From: Flavivirga aquimarina
GTDB lineage: Bacteria; Bacteroidota; Bacteroidia; Flavobacteriales; Flavobacteriaceae
Length of the DNA stretch: 64,000 nucleotides
Direction: 5' to 3'
Assembly: GCF_030540835.1 (NCBI RefSeq)
Contig: NZ_JAUOEK010000120.1
Span: forward strand, 124,001-188,000
Part shown: positions 33,218-42,418 of the stretch, piece after piece
Layout of the letters: each line of letters begins with the position of its first letter
Numbering within the stretch: position 1 is the stretch's first letter
Notes under the pieces: generated by a model
The model's database searches: none
What the model was told of the DNA's origin: nothing
The model's input: the letters and a program-made list of their open reading frames with translations, nothing else
Position numbers and translations under genes: made by a program

Positions 33218-34096
33218 CTACGCTTTCAACAATTTCTTTTTAACAGTCTTAAATAGCTTAACTATTAAAAGAGCCGCAAACCCAACTAACAAGCCAACTA
33301 TAAAATCTTTTATAAAAGAAGGCAAGACATCCAAAAAGTGATGAAAAAATTCAATATTATGAACAAATATACCCCCTGCTACCAAAATTAGAGCAATAGT
33401 ACCAATTACAGACAGACTTTTAATAACAACAGGAAGTGCTCTAATTAAAAAGTTTCCAATAAACTTTGAAATACTCTTTTCTTTGCTGCTAAAACTAACA
33501 AGTTTGTATCCTAAATCATCCATTCTAACTATAAGAGCGACTATCCCATAAACACCTATAGTGGCTATTAAAGCTACAATTGTTACAACCAATATCTGAA
33601 ACAAAAGCGGTTTTTCTAAAACAGTTCCTAAAGCAATAATTACTATTTCAACAGATAGAATAAAATCGGTAAAAATAGCTGATTTTATTTTCTTTTTTTC
33701 AAGAGTTAATTGGTCTTCCTTTGAAATGTTTGAATTATCAATAGTTTCTTTAGTGTCTTTATGAGGAACGAAAAATTCATATATTTTTTCTGCTCCTTCA
33801 AAAGCCAAATAAACACCTCCCAATACTAATGATAAAGTAACAGCCCACGGAGCAAAAGCACTTAGTAAAAAAGCTATTGGTAAAATAATTAATTTATTAA
33901 GCGCAGAGCCTTTAGTAATGGCCCACAAAACTGGTAATTCCCTAGAAGAAACAAATCCCGTAGCTTTTTCGGCATTTACCGCTAAATCGTCACCTAAAAT
34001 ACCTGCTGTCTTTTTTGTTGTAATCTTACTCATTGCTACAACGTCGTCCATTAAAACTGCTATATCGTCTAATAGTGCAAAAAAACCTGATGCCAT
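33218..34096 (-). CDS. DUF808 family inner-membrane protein (YedI-like)
   Basis: 292 aa. The start ASGFFALLDDIAVLMDDVVAMSK is the DUF808 hallmark, followed by KKTAGILGDDLAVNA and several membrane helices (about 75-100, 150-190, 230-255, 270-288). E. coli YedI belongs to this family, whose function is unknown. It ends 32 bases from the convergent RHH gene and starts 6 bases after the stop of pssA, so it is probably cotranscribed with phosphatidylserine synthase. A role in the membrane envelope is inference. Confidence 0.93.
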   Translation of the reverse strand: MASGFFALLDDIAVLMDDVVAMSKITTKKTAGILGDDLAVNAEKATGFVSSRELPVLWAITKGSALNKLIILPIAFLLSAFAPWAVTLSLVLGGVYLAFEGAEKIYEFFVPHKDTKETIDNSNISKEDQLTLEKKKIKSAIFTDFILSVEIVIIALGTVLEKPLLFQILVVTIVALIATIGVYGIVALIVRMDDLGYKLVSFSSKEKSISKFIGNFLIRALPVVIKSLSVIGTIALILVAGGIFVHNIEFFHHFLDVLPSFIKDFIVGLLVGFAALLIVKLFKTVKKKLLKA

Positions 34097-34102
34097 TCTT
34101 AA

Positions 34103-34849
34103 TTATTTGGATGTTAAATTGTCTAAAATCGACATGATTATATAAAGCAAAATAATAACAGGTATTGCAGCAAACTGTAATACAATTAATAATACGACAC
34201 AAAGCATTATAAAAATATAGCGTGTAGCATTTGCTTTAAAGCTCCAATTTTCAAACTTTAAAGCAAATAGTTTAATATTGGCATTTAATATATAGCAACT
34301 TAAAAGAGTCAATCCAATTAAAAACCATTTATTTAGAATAATAGCATTAATAAAATCATTATTCTGAAATTCTATTATTAATGGTAATGACATTATTAAC
34401 AAGGTATTTGCTGGAGTTGGCAAGCCTTTAAAATAACTTTGTTGTTCAGTATCTAAATTAAAATTAGCTAAACGATACGCTGAAGCTAATGTTATAAATA
34501 ACCCTAAAAGTGGAAGTATTGGTAAGTTAAAGTCCAACCAATTAGTATTCGAAACCCATTCATTATTTACCTTATCTGAAGTGTGTACTGTTAACGATAA
34601 TAACTTAAACATAATAATCCCTGGTACTAACCCACTGGTTATCATATCTGCAAGTGAGTCTAGCTGTAAACCTAACTCACTTTGAACCTTTAGCTTTCTG
34701 GCTGCAAAACCATCAAAAAAGTCAAAAAATATACCTAAAAAAACAAACAAAGAAGCGGTAATAAAATCATTATCAACCACAAGAATAACAGCAACACTCC
34801 CACATAATAAATTTAAAAGTGTTAGTGCGTTAGGAATATGTTGTTTCAT
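34103..34849 (-). CDS. pssA: CDP-diacylglycerol-serine O-phosphatidyltransferase
   Basis: 248 aa integral membrane enzyme. The CDP-alcohol phosphotransferase motif D-G-x2-A-R-x8-G-x3-D-x3-D is intact (DGFAARK, then GLQLDSLAD, about residues 46-68), with the first helix NALTLLNLLCGSVAVILVV typical of PssA. It joins CDP-diacylglycerol and serine to phosphatidylserine, the precursor of phosphatidylethanolamine. No psd gene is in the window. DUF808 follows after 6 bases. Confidence 0.94.
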   Translation of the reverse strand: MKQHIPNALTLLNLLCGSVAVILVVDNDFITASLFVFLGIFFDFFDGFAARKLKVQSELGLQLDSLADMITSGLVPGIIMFKLLSLTVHTSDKVNNEWVSNTNWLDFNLPILPLLGLFITLASAYRLANFNLDTEQQSYFKGLPTPANTLLIMSLPLIIEFQNNDFINAIILNKWFLIGLTLLSCYILNANIKLFALKFENWSFKANATRYIFIMLCVVLLIVLQFAAIPVIILLYIIMSILDNLTSK

Positions 34850-35178
34850 ATATAGTTTTTGTTGCTATTAATTACCATACTTACCTATAAACAAGCAAGT
34901 GTAATTGTTAAATATTAATTGATATAATTATTATAACAATTAAAGTTGTTTTGGTAAAAATAACAAACAAATATTGTGTAAAGCAAGTATTAAACAATAT
35001 CTGTTATAATTTTAAGTTTATAGGTTATGTATTTTGCTCTATTTTAATCATAAAACGGCATATAAGAAACGCCCTTGTTTTTCACTTTACACACCTATAG
35101 TTAACTCATATCGTATTAGTTAATAGAATCGTGAGGAATAAATAAAATGAAAAACAGGTTAGTTTAATCTTATATTTT
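34850..35178. other. Divergent intergenic region pssA / PorV-like gene
   Basis: 329 AT-rich bases without a convincing frame or RNA gene. It contains promoters for both directions. Runs of AAT/ATT around 34910-34960 give weak inverted repeats but nothing I would call a site. Confidence 0.4.
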
Positions 35179-36294
35179 ATGATTAAATTCGGTATTATGT
35201 GCATCTTTGTAAAAAAATTGCGATTGAAACCATATATCACCGTATTGTTTTGTACAATATCTGTATCAATATTTAGTCAAACTGTTAGGAAATATTCTAA
35301 CGAGTTTATGAATATTGGGGTGGATGCTGCTGCTTTAGGTATGAGTAACGCTGTAACATCTCATACAGCAGACGTTAATTCTGGTTATTGGAACCCTGCC
35401 GGATTACTTAAAATTGAAGATAACCAATTAGCCTTAATGCACTCCAGCTACTTTGCAAATATTGCCAATTACGATTATGTCGCTTTTGCAAAGCCTTTGG
35501 ATCAGCAAAGTGTTATTGGCATATCATTAATTCGTTTTGCTGTTGATGATATTTTAAATACGACTCAGCTTATTGATGAGCAAGGAAATATAAATTATGA
35601 TAGAATTAGTTTATTTTCTACGGCAGATTATGGGTTAACTTTCTCGTATGCAAGACAGCTTCCTGTACAAGGACTAAATTATGGTATAAATGCCAAAGTA
35701 ATACGACGCGTTATCGGAGACTTTGCCTCTTCATGGGGTTTTGGCTTAGATTTAGGTGTACAGTTTGAAAGTAATAACAATTGGAAATTTGGTGTTATGG
35801 CCCGCGATATTACTACAACATTTAATGCATGGGCCATAGATGAAGATGAGTTTGCTAAAATTCAAAATGCAGTAGCTGGTCAAAATCAAGAATTACCAGA
35901 AACTACCGAGATTACCATTCCAAAATTACAAATTGGCATCTCTAAACTAGTAGATTTCAACTATGATTATACATTGCTTACAGCAGTGAATTTAAATGTT
36001 CGTTTTGAAGAAAATAACGATATTATTTCATCGTCGTTTGCTAGTATAAATCCCGCTTTAGGTTTCGAGTTTGGCTACATAGATATGGTATATTTACGTG
36101 CCGGTATGGGGAATTTTCAAAATGAGAAACAATTCGATAATACAGAACAATTAAGCTTTCAGCCTAGCTTTGGTGTTGGTTTTAAATATAACGGTGTTCA
36201 AATAGATTATGCTTTCACCGATATTGGAGACCAAAGTGTTGCTTTATATTCAAATGTATTTTCATTAAAACTGGATTTTAGTATCTTTAGATAA
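35179..36294 (+). CDS. PorV/PorQ-family outer-membrane protein (PorV2-like)
   Basis: 371 aa. A signal peptide (about 18-34, ending IFSQ; Met7 is an alternative start) precedes the family's N-terminal plug FMNIGVDAAALGMSNAVTS and NSGYWNPAGLL, then a FadL-like barrel of aromatic strands ending in SLKLDFSIFR. PorV shuttles type IX secretion substrates to the sortase PorU. This gene is not next to porU, and a second PorV-type paralog (often called PorV2) is common in flavobacteria, so I favour that. Outer membrane. Followed after 11 bases by the DUF4105 gene. Confidence 0.82.
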   Translation: MIKFGIMCIFVKKLRLKPYITVLFCTISVSIFSQTVRKYSNEFMNIGVDAAALGMSNAVTSHTADVNSGYWNPAGLLKIEDNQLALMHSSYFANIANYDYVAFAKPLDQQSVIGISLIRFAVDDILNTTQLIDEQGNINYDRISLFSTADYGLTFSYARQLPVQGLNYGINAKVIRRVIGDFASSWGFGLDLGVQFESNNNWKFGVMARDITTTFNAWAIDEDEFAKIQNAVAGQNQELPETTEITIPKLQIGISKLVDFNYDYTLLTAVNLNVRFEENNDIISSSFASINPALGFEFGYIDMVYLRAGMGNFQNEKQFDNTEQLSFQPSFGVGFKYNGVQIDYAFTDIGDQSVALYSNVFSLKLDFSIFR

Positions 36295-36305
36295 TATTTA
36301 TTTGG

Positions 36306-37478
36306 ATGCAAAAAACACTATTCTTTTTATTTCTTTTTTTATTTATTAAAATTAGTACTGCTCAGAAAAAGATATTATCTGCCGAAGCAGAAATTAGTAC
36401 TTTAACTATTGGCTCCGGAACTTCTTTAAATGACTCTTTTGGCCATAGTGCTTTTAGAGTAAAAGATCCCTCTCAAGGACTTGATGTTGTATTTGGCTAT
36501 GGTGAATACGACTTTGGTGCTTCTTATTTTTACTTAAAATTTGCACAAGGAAAATTAAACTACCTCATAGGGGTTGATCGTTACACAGACTTTTACGGAA
36601 ACTATATAGCTCAAAATAGAACTATTAAAGAACAAGTTTTAAACTTATCTGAAAAAGAAAAACAAATACTGTTCGATTATTTACTAAACAATATTAAACC
36701 AGAAAACAGAAGGTATTTATACGATTTCTTTTTTGACAATTGCGCTACAAAAATTAAAGATGTTGTTAATATTAGTTTAAACAATTCCATTGTTTTCAAT
36801 ACACCAAGCGATTATAAAGAAACTACTTTCAGGACTTTAATTCAAAATAATCTCAATAGAAACTCTTGGGGGAGTTTAGGTATAGATATAGCCCTTGGAT
36901 CAGTTATAGACAAAAAAGCAACTGCAGAAGAACATATGTTTTTACCAGAAAATATATTCAAGTTTTTCGAAAATGCATCAATAAACAACAATGACACGCC
37001 TTTAGTTAAAGAAAGTCGCATTTTATATTCTAAAAGAGAAACCCCAAAACCAAATACCTTTTTTACAAGTCCTCTTTTCATTTTAAGCATTATAGGAAGT
37101 TTAATCCTTTTTATAACCTATCAAGATTTCAAAAAAAAGAAACAGAGTGTCTGGCTAGACACTGCCCTCTTTAGCATCACAGGAATTATTGGAGTCTTGC
37201 TATTACTTCTCTGGTTTGCAACCGATCATAAAGGAACGCATCAAAATTACAACTTGCTATGGGCTTGTGTTCTTAATGTTTTTATTATTCGACAATTATT
37301 TAAGAAAAAAATAAGTACTTGGTTTATTAAATATTTGAAGTTTTTAATAATCCTATTATGCCTATTAACATTACATTGGATTATTGGTATTCAAGTATTT
37401 GCTATTGGATTAATCCCCCTATTATTGGCCTTATTTATTAGATATTTATATTTAATTTCTTACTACAATAGCAACTAA
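36306..37478 (+). CDS. DUF4105 (Lnb-type) membrane protein
   Basis: 390 aa. A signal peptide (about 1-19) is followed by a periplasmic domain with FGHSAFRV (His in an NlpC/P60-like position) and FFDNCATKIKD (catalytic-type Cys), the pattern of DUF4105. At the C-terminus are four to five membrane helices (about 250-385). In Bacteroides a related protein, Lnb, N-acylates lipoproteins with this His/Cys domain. The same role here is plausible and would complete lipoprotein maturation. It is cotranscribed with the PorV-like gene. Confidence 0.85.
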   Translation: MQKTLFFLFLFLFIKISTAQKKILSAEAEISTLTIGSGTSLNDSFGHSAFRVKDPSQGLDVVFGYGEYDFGASYFYLKFAQGKLNYLIGVDRYTDFYGNYIAQNRTIKEQVLNLSEKEKQILFDYLLNNIKPENRRYLYDFFFDNCATKIKDVVNISLNNSIVFNTPSDYKETTFRTLIQNNLNRNSWGSLGIDIALGSVIDKKATAEEHMFLPENIFKFFENASINNNDTPLVKESRILYSKRETPKPNTFFTSPLFILSIIGSLILFITYQDFKKKKQSVWLDTALFSITGIIGVLLLLLWFATDHKGTHQNYNLLWACVLNVFIIRQLFKKKISTWFIKYLKFLIILLCLLTLHWIIGIQVFAIGLIPLLLALFIRYLYLISYYNSN

Positions 37479-37522
37479 TTCTATCTAGAGAAACTAAACT
37501 GCTATCATAAGATAATTTAAAA

Positions 37523-37570
37523 ACTGAATACCATAACAGCAAACTGATTACCGATCACTGAATATTGCAA
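37523..37570. repeat. Degenerate heptamer repeat (ACTGNNN-like)
   Basis: A run of about seven 6- or 7-base units including ACTGAAT (37523), ACTGATT (37543), ACCGATC (37550), ACTGAAT (37557) and ATTGCAA (37564). It lies a few bases behind the stop codon of the minus-strand gene at 37577 and resembles the array at 25975-26009. Confidence 0.6.
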
Positions 37571-37576
37571 ACTAAA

Positions 37577-38968
37577 CTACTGCCCTCTAAAGAAAATCAT
37601 AGTACTTATGGTTTTAACCAAAATATTTATATCTAAAAAGAAACTTTTATGCTTAATATAGTATAAATCGTATTGTAGCTTTAGTAAACTGTCATCAACC
37701 GAAGATCCATATCTGGTTTTAACCTGCGCCCAACCTGTAAGTCCTGGCTTAACAATATGGCGCGTCTCATAAAAAGGTAACATTTGCGATAATTCTTTAA
37801 CAAAATATGGACGCTCTGGTCTAGGACCAATCAAACTCATTTCTCCCTTTAATACATTAATAAACTGAGGCATTTCGTCTAATCTAGAATGTCTTAAAAA
37901 TCTACCAAAAGGAGTAACTCGGGCATCTCCCTTTTTAGCCCAAACGGCTCCTGCATTTTCAGCATTTTTAACCATGGTCCTATACTTCAAAATCTTAAAT
38001 ACTTTTCCGTTTTTTCCTATTCTATCTTGAGAATAAAAAAGAGGTCCTCGATTAGCTACGACATTTCCCAATAAAATAAGTGGAAAAAATAATACCCCTA
38101 TAATAGTACCAGCTAAGGAAATAATAATATCAAAAAACCGATGAAAAAATGAGTATAATTTATTTTGATTACTTCTGCTAAATGGGAAATACTTATAAAA
38201 ATCTTTACCTACAAATTGTACTGGTATACGTTGTGCCATCTCTTCATATACCTGTGTATATTCTTTTATAGAAAAACCTTCCTCTAAAAGAGAAATAAGT
38301 GAATAATAAATTTCTGAAGTAATAGATTCTGAATTATAACTTGCTATAACAATTTCTGATATATTTTTATCTTTAATTACTTGACGTATTTGGTCCGGCT
38401 TATACTCAGTAATAGCATTAAATTTGACAGATTCAAGGCTGTTCAGTTCACAATTAACAAAACCTATTATTTTGTAGTTCGGGTCTGAATTGTTAAAAGC
38501 TTCGATTATAGTTTCAATATTTGAAGTTTCACCAATAATTAATACTTTTTTATAAAATCTAGGTGAAACAATAAAGGCTATATAGGCATACCTCCATAAG
38601 AATAAGGCAATAAATATTGCAAAATAAAAGTATAATATTTGTAAGCGGTTATTTGGTAATATGGGCGTAAAAAACGGTGTTAAAAAGTAAAATAGAACAG
38701 TCATTGAAACCGTAAAAACTATACTTGCAAAAATCTTTTCAATTTTGCTGGACTTTTGCAAATCATAAAGCTCAAAAATGGTTCCAAATACCGAAACATA
38801 TAAAATAAGTATAAAAACCCATGTCCAATTTTCTTTTGTTACGATAAAATAATCAAAATCAAATGTATGACTAACAAAATACAGAACTAGTAATATTGAC
38901 ATAATATCGAAAATACGTAATAGAATTTTACGCTCAGATATATTAAAATGTATGCTATAATTAGCCAT
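37577..38968 (-). CDS. Polyprenyl glycosylphosphotransferase (WcaJ/WbaP type)
   Basis: 463 aa. Four N-terminal membrane helices (about 15-130), a Rossmann-like CoA-binding-type domain (KVLIIGETSN, about 142-240), a fifth helix (IIISLAGTIIGVLFFPLILL), then the catalytic bacterial sugar transferase domain: GPLFYSQDRIGKNGKVFKI, RTMVKNAENAGAVWAKKGDAR, RLDEMPQFINVLKGEMSLIGPRPERP and PGLTGWAQV. It moves a hexose- or HexNAc-1-phosphate onto undecaprenyl phosphate, starting polysaccharide repeat-unit synthesis in the inner membrane. As the last gene in transcription order of a 26-kb minus-strand cluster, it marks that cluster's left end. Confidence 0.95.
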   Translation of the reverse strand: MANYSIHFNISERKILLRIFDIMSILLVLYFVSHTFDFDYFIVTKENWTWVFILILYVSVFGTIFELYDLQKSSKIEKIFASIVFTVSMTVLFYFLTPFFTPILPNNRLQILYFYFAIFIALFLWRYAYIAFIVSPRFYKKVLIIGETSNIETIIEAFNNSDPNYKIIGFVNCELNSLESVKFNAITEYKPDQIRQVIKDKNISEIVIASYNSESITSEIYYSLISLLEEGFSIKEYTQVYEEMAQRIPVQFVGKDFYKYFPFSRSNQNKLYSFFHRFFDIIISLAGTIIGVLFFPLILLGNVVANRGPLFYSQDRIGKNGKVFKILKYRTMVKNAENAGAVWAKKGDARVTPFGRFLRHSRLDEMPQFINVLKGEMSLIGPRPERPYFVKELSQMLPFYETRHIVKPGLTGWAQVKTRYGSSVDDSLLKLQYDLYYIKHKSFFLDINILVKTISTMIFFRGQ

Positions 38969-39028
38969 CTTAGAAACTAAATTGAGGGGGCATAAAGATA
39001 AGTAAGTATTTTAACAATAAAACTAAAA

Positions 39029-40039
39029 TTATTTTAGGACTTCATGCCATTGGTTCTTAACAATACTCCAATCTAATTGCTCTATCTCTTTTCTGGCATT
39101 TAAAGTCATTACTTTTGATTCTTTTGGCAAATTTAACACTCCATTAATCGCTTCAATAAATGCTTTTACTGAATTTGGTTCTACTAAAATACCTGTTTGT
39201 CCATCCTTTATTAAAAAAGGCATACCTCCTACATTAGTAGAGATAACCGGTAATCCCAATGCCATCGCTTCAATAACACTAACCGGCATATTATCAAAAT
39301 TAGTGGTATTAATAAAAATGTTATAATCTTTAGATAGTTCTATCCATTCTTGTTTTGATAATTTCCCTGTAAAAGTTACTTCAACTTTTAATTCTTTTGC
39401 ATATTCTATCGCTTCTTGCATACTTCCATCACTATCGGGACCAATCATACAAAGCTCTGCATCTATATTAATATCTTTTAAGCCTTTTAAAAGCTTGATT
39501 GCTAATAGAGGGTTATATATTTTTGAAAATGAACGCACCCATAGCAACTTTACTTTATCTAAAGACCTTTCTTGATATATATATTTGTTAAGTTCTATTG
39601 AATTTGGAATACAAATAATATTACTATATTCTAAATCCTCAAAATTGGATTGTATATATTTCGATGGTGCTATATTTTTATAGGCATAATTAAATATTGC
39701 TTTCGATAATCTAGGCGAATACTTTAAACGCTCCGGTAAATTCCCTCCACGTAAAATAGGGATGTATTTTAATTTAAAAAATCGACACAATTGACTCACA
39801 ACCAGTGCGTAATAAAAATTAAATGTGCTATAGGTATCAATTAGGACAAAGTCTATCTGATTTCTATATTTAATAACACTATACATCATATCAAACATCC
39901 TAAGTAATTTATTTGTTTTACTTGAAGACGTTTTAACAGAAAATCCTTCAGCCTCTAATAACGCACCTAGAGTTTCAATTGAGGTTTTATTTTTCCCCTT
40001 GTTTGATAATTTGTTTCCTATGTAAAGGAGGTTTGTCAT
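39029..40039 (-). CDS. Glycosyltransferase family 4
   Basis: 336 aa, GT-B fold. The C-terminal nucleotide-binding half shows LLWVRSFSKIYNPLLAIKLL, VTFTGKLSKQEW and the retaining-GT4 signature MPVSVIEAMALGLPVISTNVGG (ExFGxxxxE-type). The N-terminal acceptor half starts LLYIGNKLSNKG. Cytosolic face of the membrane; transfers a sugar from a nucleotide sugar to a growing lipid-linked oligosaccharide, identity unknown. The ATG lies 52 bases inside the end of the ligase gene upstream, so translation is coupled. Confidence 0.92.
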   Translation of the reverse strand: MTNLLYIGNKLSNKGKNKTSIETLGALLEAEGFSVKTSSSKTNKLLRMFDMMYSVIKYRNQIDFVLIDTYSTFNFYYALVVSQLCRFFKLKYIPILRGGNLPERLKYSPRLSKAIFNYAYKNIAPSKYIQSNFEDLEYSNIICIPNSIELNKYIYQERSLDKVKLLWVRSFSKIYNPLLAIKLLKGLKDINIDAELCMIGPDSDGSMQEAIEYAKELKVEVTFTGKLSKQEWIELSKDYNIFINTTNFDNMPVSVIEAMALGLPVISTNVGGMPFLIKDGQTGILVEPNSVKAFIEAINGVLNLPKESKVMTLNARKEIEQLDWSIVKNQWHEVLK

Positions 40040-41363
40040 AATGTATATTTAATAAACATAATCCATAAATAAATGCCGGGGCTGCAATACGCATGGATGA
40101 ATGGTTTATTGTTAAAAACCAAAACAAATAAAATGAATAGAAATAAATATTATTCCGATTCTGGACTCTAAAAAACAATGGACTTAACAATAATATTGAA
40201 AAAGCAATAATACCAAATATACCATGTTCTCCAACAATTCGACTCATTTCATTGTGTGATGCCGCTTTTACCCCTTCTTTTTGAAATCTCAATTCTTTGA
40301 GTTTTCCAACACCCACTCCTAAAAAAGGGTTTTCAAAAAACTCGTTAAGCTCGTTGGCAAAAAGATTTGTTCGCCCTGTTGTAACATCTTGCTTCTCTCT
40401 TCCTAATGCATCTTGATTACTATAACGTTTATCAATTAAACCTTCAGTATTCAAAGAACTAATGGACCAAGTTAACAACATACCTATTCCAAAAATAAAT
40501 AAAGAAAAAAGTACTCTAAATCTAAGTTTATTATTGGCCTTAATATAGAAAGTTAAAACAAACATTAAAATAATAATGATTGCAACAAACACTCCTCCTC
40601 GGCTAAAAGTTATGATAGCCCGATACGCCATTAATGTTAAAATAGAAATGTTTACGACCTTCAAAAACATAGATTTTGATTGAAAAAACAATCTACCGGT
40701 TAAAAGAAAAACACCTAAACCTAAAACTGTAGACACTTGATTTGGGCCAAAACCTCCGGAAGCCTCAAAATTAGATTGAGTTCCAGAAAGAATATCTTTG
40801 ATACTAGGGCTGTAAAAAAATAAGTATACAGTAATAGACATTAAAGGAAGTAACGCACCCAGTAATATATTTTGAAGGTCTTTTATATGTATTCTTCTAT
40901 TATAACAATAAAGTGAAGTTACCCCTAAACATATCGGGCCGCTTAAATTAAATGCTATGGCCGTACGTACATTGGTATCGTAATCTAGTGTAAAAATTCC
41001 AACAATAATTCCCGGAACCAGTATTAATAAGTAAATAATATATTTATAAGATCTTTTTCCTATACCATCTCCCAAAGCCAAGCCTATTACAATAAATAGT
41101 ATAATTAAATACTTTGATGATTCATAAAAAAAGTTGCCGCCTGTCATTCTTAAAAAAACTTCGGACCCCACAACATAAGCACAAGCAATCAATATATATA
41201 TATGCCTTTTAGCATGTGAAGCCTGTGAAATTTTAAATAATGAAATACCAACAACAGCTAGAAAATAGAGGCTAGATAATGGCTTAAAGACAAAAATGCC
41301 AAAGCCAATACCAATATGCAATAAAACAAGATTAATATAATTATTAAAAATATTATTCTTCAT
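39987..41363 (-). CDS. O-antigen ligase/polymerase (Wzy/WaaL-like)
   Basis: 458 aa, about eleven membrane helices from the start to residue 440. The larger periplasmic loop (about 320-375) contains GRTNLFANELNEFFENPFLG and the conserved His segment KAASHNEMSRIVGEHG of the O-antigen ligase/polymerase superfamily (Wzy_C). It either polymerises repeat units or joins polysaccharide to lipid A core; sequence alone does not decide. It overlaps the neighbouring glycosyltransferase genes on both sides (53 and 11 bases), so it lies within one operon. Confidence 0.92.
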   Translation of the reverse strand: MKNNIFNNYINLVLLHIGIGFGIFVFKPLSSLYFLAVVGISLFKISQASHAKRHIYILIACAYVVGSEVFLRMTGGNFFYESSKYLIILFIVIGLALGDGIGKRSYKYIIYLLILVPGIIVGIFTLDYDTNVRTAIAFNLSGPICLGVTSLYCYNRRIHIKDLQNILLGALLPLMSITVYLFFYSPSIKDILSGTQSNFEASGGFGPNQVSTVLGLGVFLLTGRLFFQSKSMFLKVVNISILTLMAYRAIITFSRGGVFVAIIIILMFVLTFYIKANNKLRFRVLFSLFIFGIGMLLTWSISSLNTEGLIDKRYSNQDALGREKQDVTTGRTNLFANELNEFFENPFLGVGVGKLKELRFQKEGVKAASHNEMSRIVGEHGIFGIIAFSILLLSPLFFRVQNRNNIYFYSFYLFWFLTINHSSMRIAAPAFIYGLCLLNIHYDKPPLHRKQIIKQGEK

Positions 41364-42417
41364 AAATTGAAATCAAAGCCTTTATATTCTTTTCTACATT
41401 ATAATTTGTTGCTATATTTCTATACAACATACTCCCATGACTTTTTCTTAAATCGTAATTGTTAATATAATTTAACAAGGCTTTTGAAAATTCCTTAATA
41501 TCAACTTCAACTAAAGTCCCTTCATTTTCATTCCTTATTGCATGATTACAATACCCCACATTTGTCGCTATAACAGGTAATTTCGCCAATCCATACTCCA
41601 ATAGAGTTAAAGGAAAACCTTCTGAGGATGACGTCAACACCCCTATATCACTCTGGTTTAAAACATAATGGATATCTTTAATTTGCCCATAGAAAAAGAT
41701 ATTATTCAAATTGTGTTCCCTAATGTAACCTTTTAATTCATTGGAATAGGCATCATCAAAATCTTTTCCGACCAAATGTAAACTCCATCCATCAATCAAT
41801 TTACTTACCTCTTTAAACACTTGAAACAAAAATATATGATTTTTCGGGTGTCTAAGGTTAGCGACACAAATTAATCGTTTTCCAGCTTCCCCTTTTAAAT
41901 GTGTTACTTGTTTTTCTTCCTTTTTTAAAACCGAAAAGTTAGATAAATAATATACTTTTTTACAATGTGTATTTATTTCAGCCCAATTTTTGAGATCATT
42001 ATTAACTGTTATTATTTTTGAAAAAAAATAAGAACAATATATTAAAACTCGGTTTTTAGATTTACTAACAAGAATTCTATTTCCATTATGATCATGCCAA
42101 ATTATCGATACGTTTCTATTTCTTAATTTTAAAAGAGAAGCAAAAAAATAAGATGTCGAATGAGCATGAACTATATCGATTTGATTCTTTTTTATAAAGC
42201 TATGCAATTTGTTCACAGCTTTAAAGTCCAAAACCTTTTTTCTATTTAAGAATAAATAACCTATGCCAGGCTTTATTTCTTGTTTTAAAGGCCCCTCTTT
42301 TCTTGAAGCACAAATAAACGAAGCTTCAATGTCATTAACTAAGTAGTTGGCATAGTTAACTGCTGTTCTCTCAGCACCACCAATTTGTAAAGAATCTATT
42401 AATTGAAGTACCCGCAT
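41353..42417 (-). CDS. Glycosyltransferase family 4
   Basis: 354 aa from the ATG at 42417, chosen because the conserved start MRVLQLIDSLQIGGAERT (G-G-A-E-R/x of GT4 acceptor domains) begins there; an upstream ATG at 42450 would add 11 residues and overlap the previous gene. The C-terminal half has RLICVANLRHPKNH, IFFYGQIKDI and EGFPLTLLEYGLAKLPVIATNVG. Retaining GT-B enzyme, donor and acceptor unknown. One base separates it from the upstream GT4 stop, and it overlaps the ligase gene by 11 bases downstream. Confidence 0.93.
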   Translation of the reverse strand: MRVLQLIDSLQIGGAERTAVNYANYLVNDIEASFICASRKEGPLKQEIKPGIGYLFLNRKKVLDFKAVNKLHSFIKKNQIDIVHAHSTSYFFASLLKLRNRNVSIIWHDHNGNRILVSKSKNRVLIYCSYFFSKIITVNNDLKNWAEINTHCKKVYYLSNFSVLKKEEKQVTHLKGEAGKRLICVANLRHPKNHIFLFQVFKEVSKLIDGWSLHLVGKDFDDAYSNELKGYIREHNLNNIFFYGQIKDIHYVLNQSDIGVLTSSSEGFPLTLLEYGLAKLPVIATNVGYCNHAIRNENEGTLVEVDIKEFSKALLNYINNYDLRKSHGSMLYRNIATNYNVEKNIKALISIYEE

Positions 42418-42418
42418 A

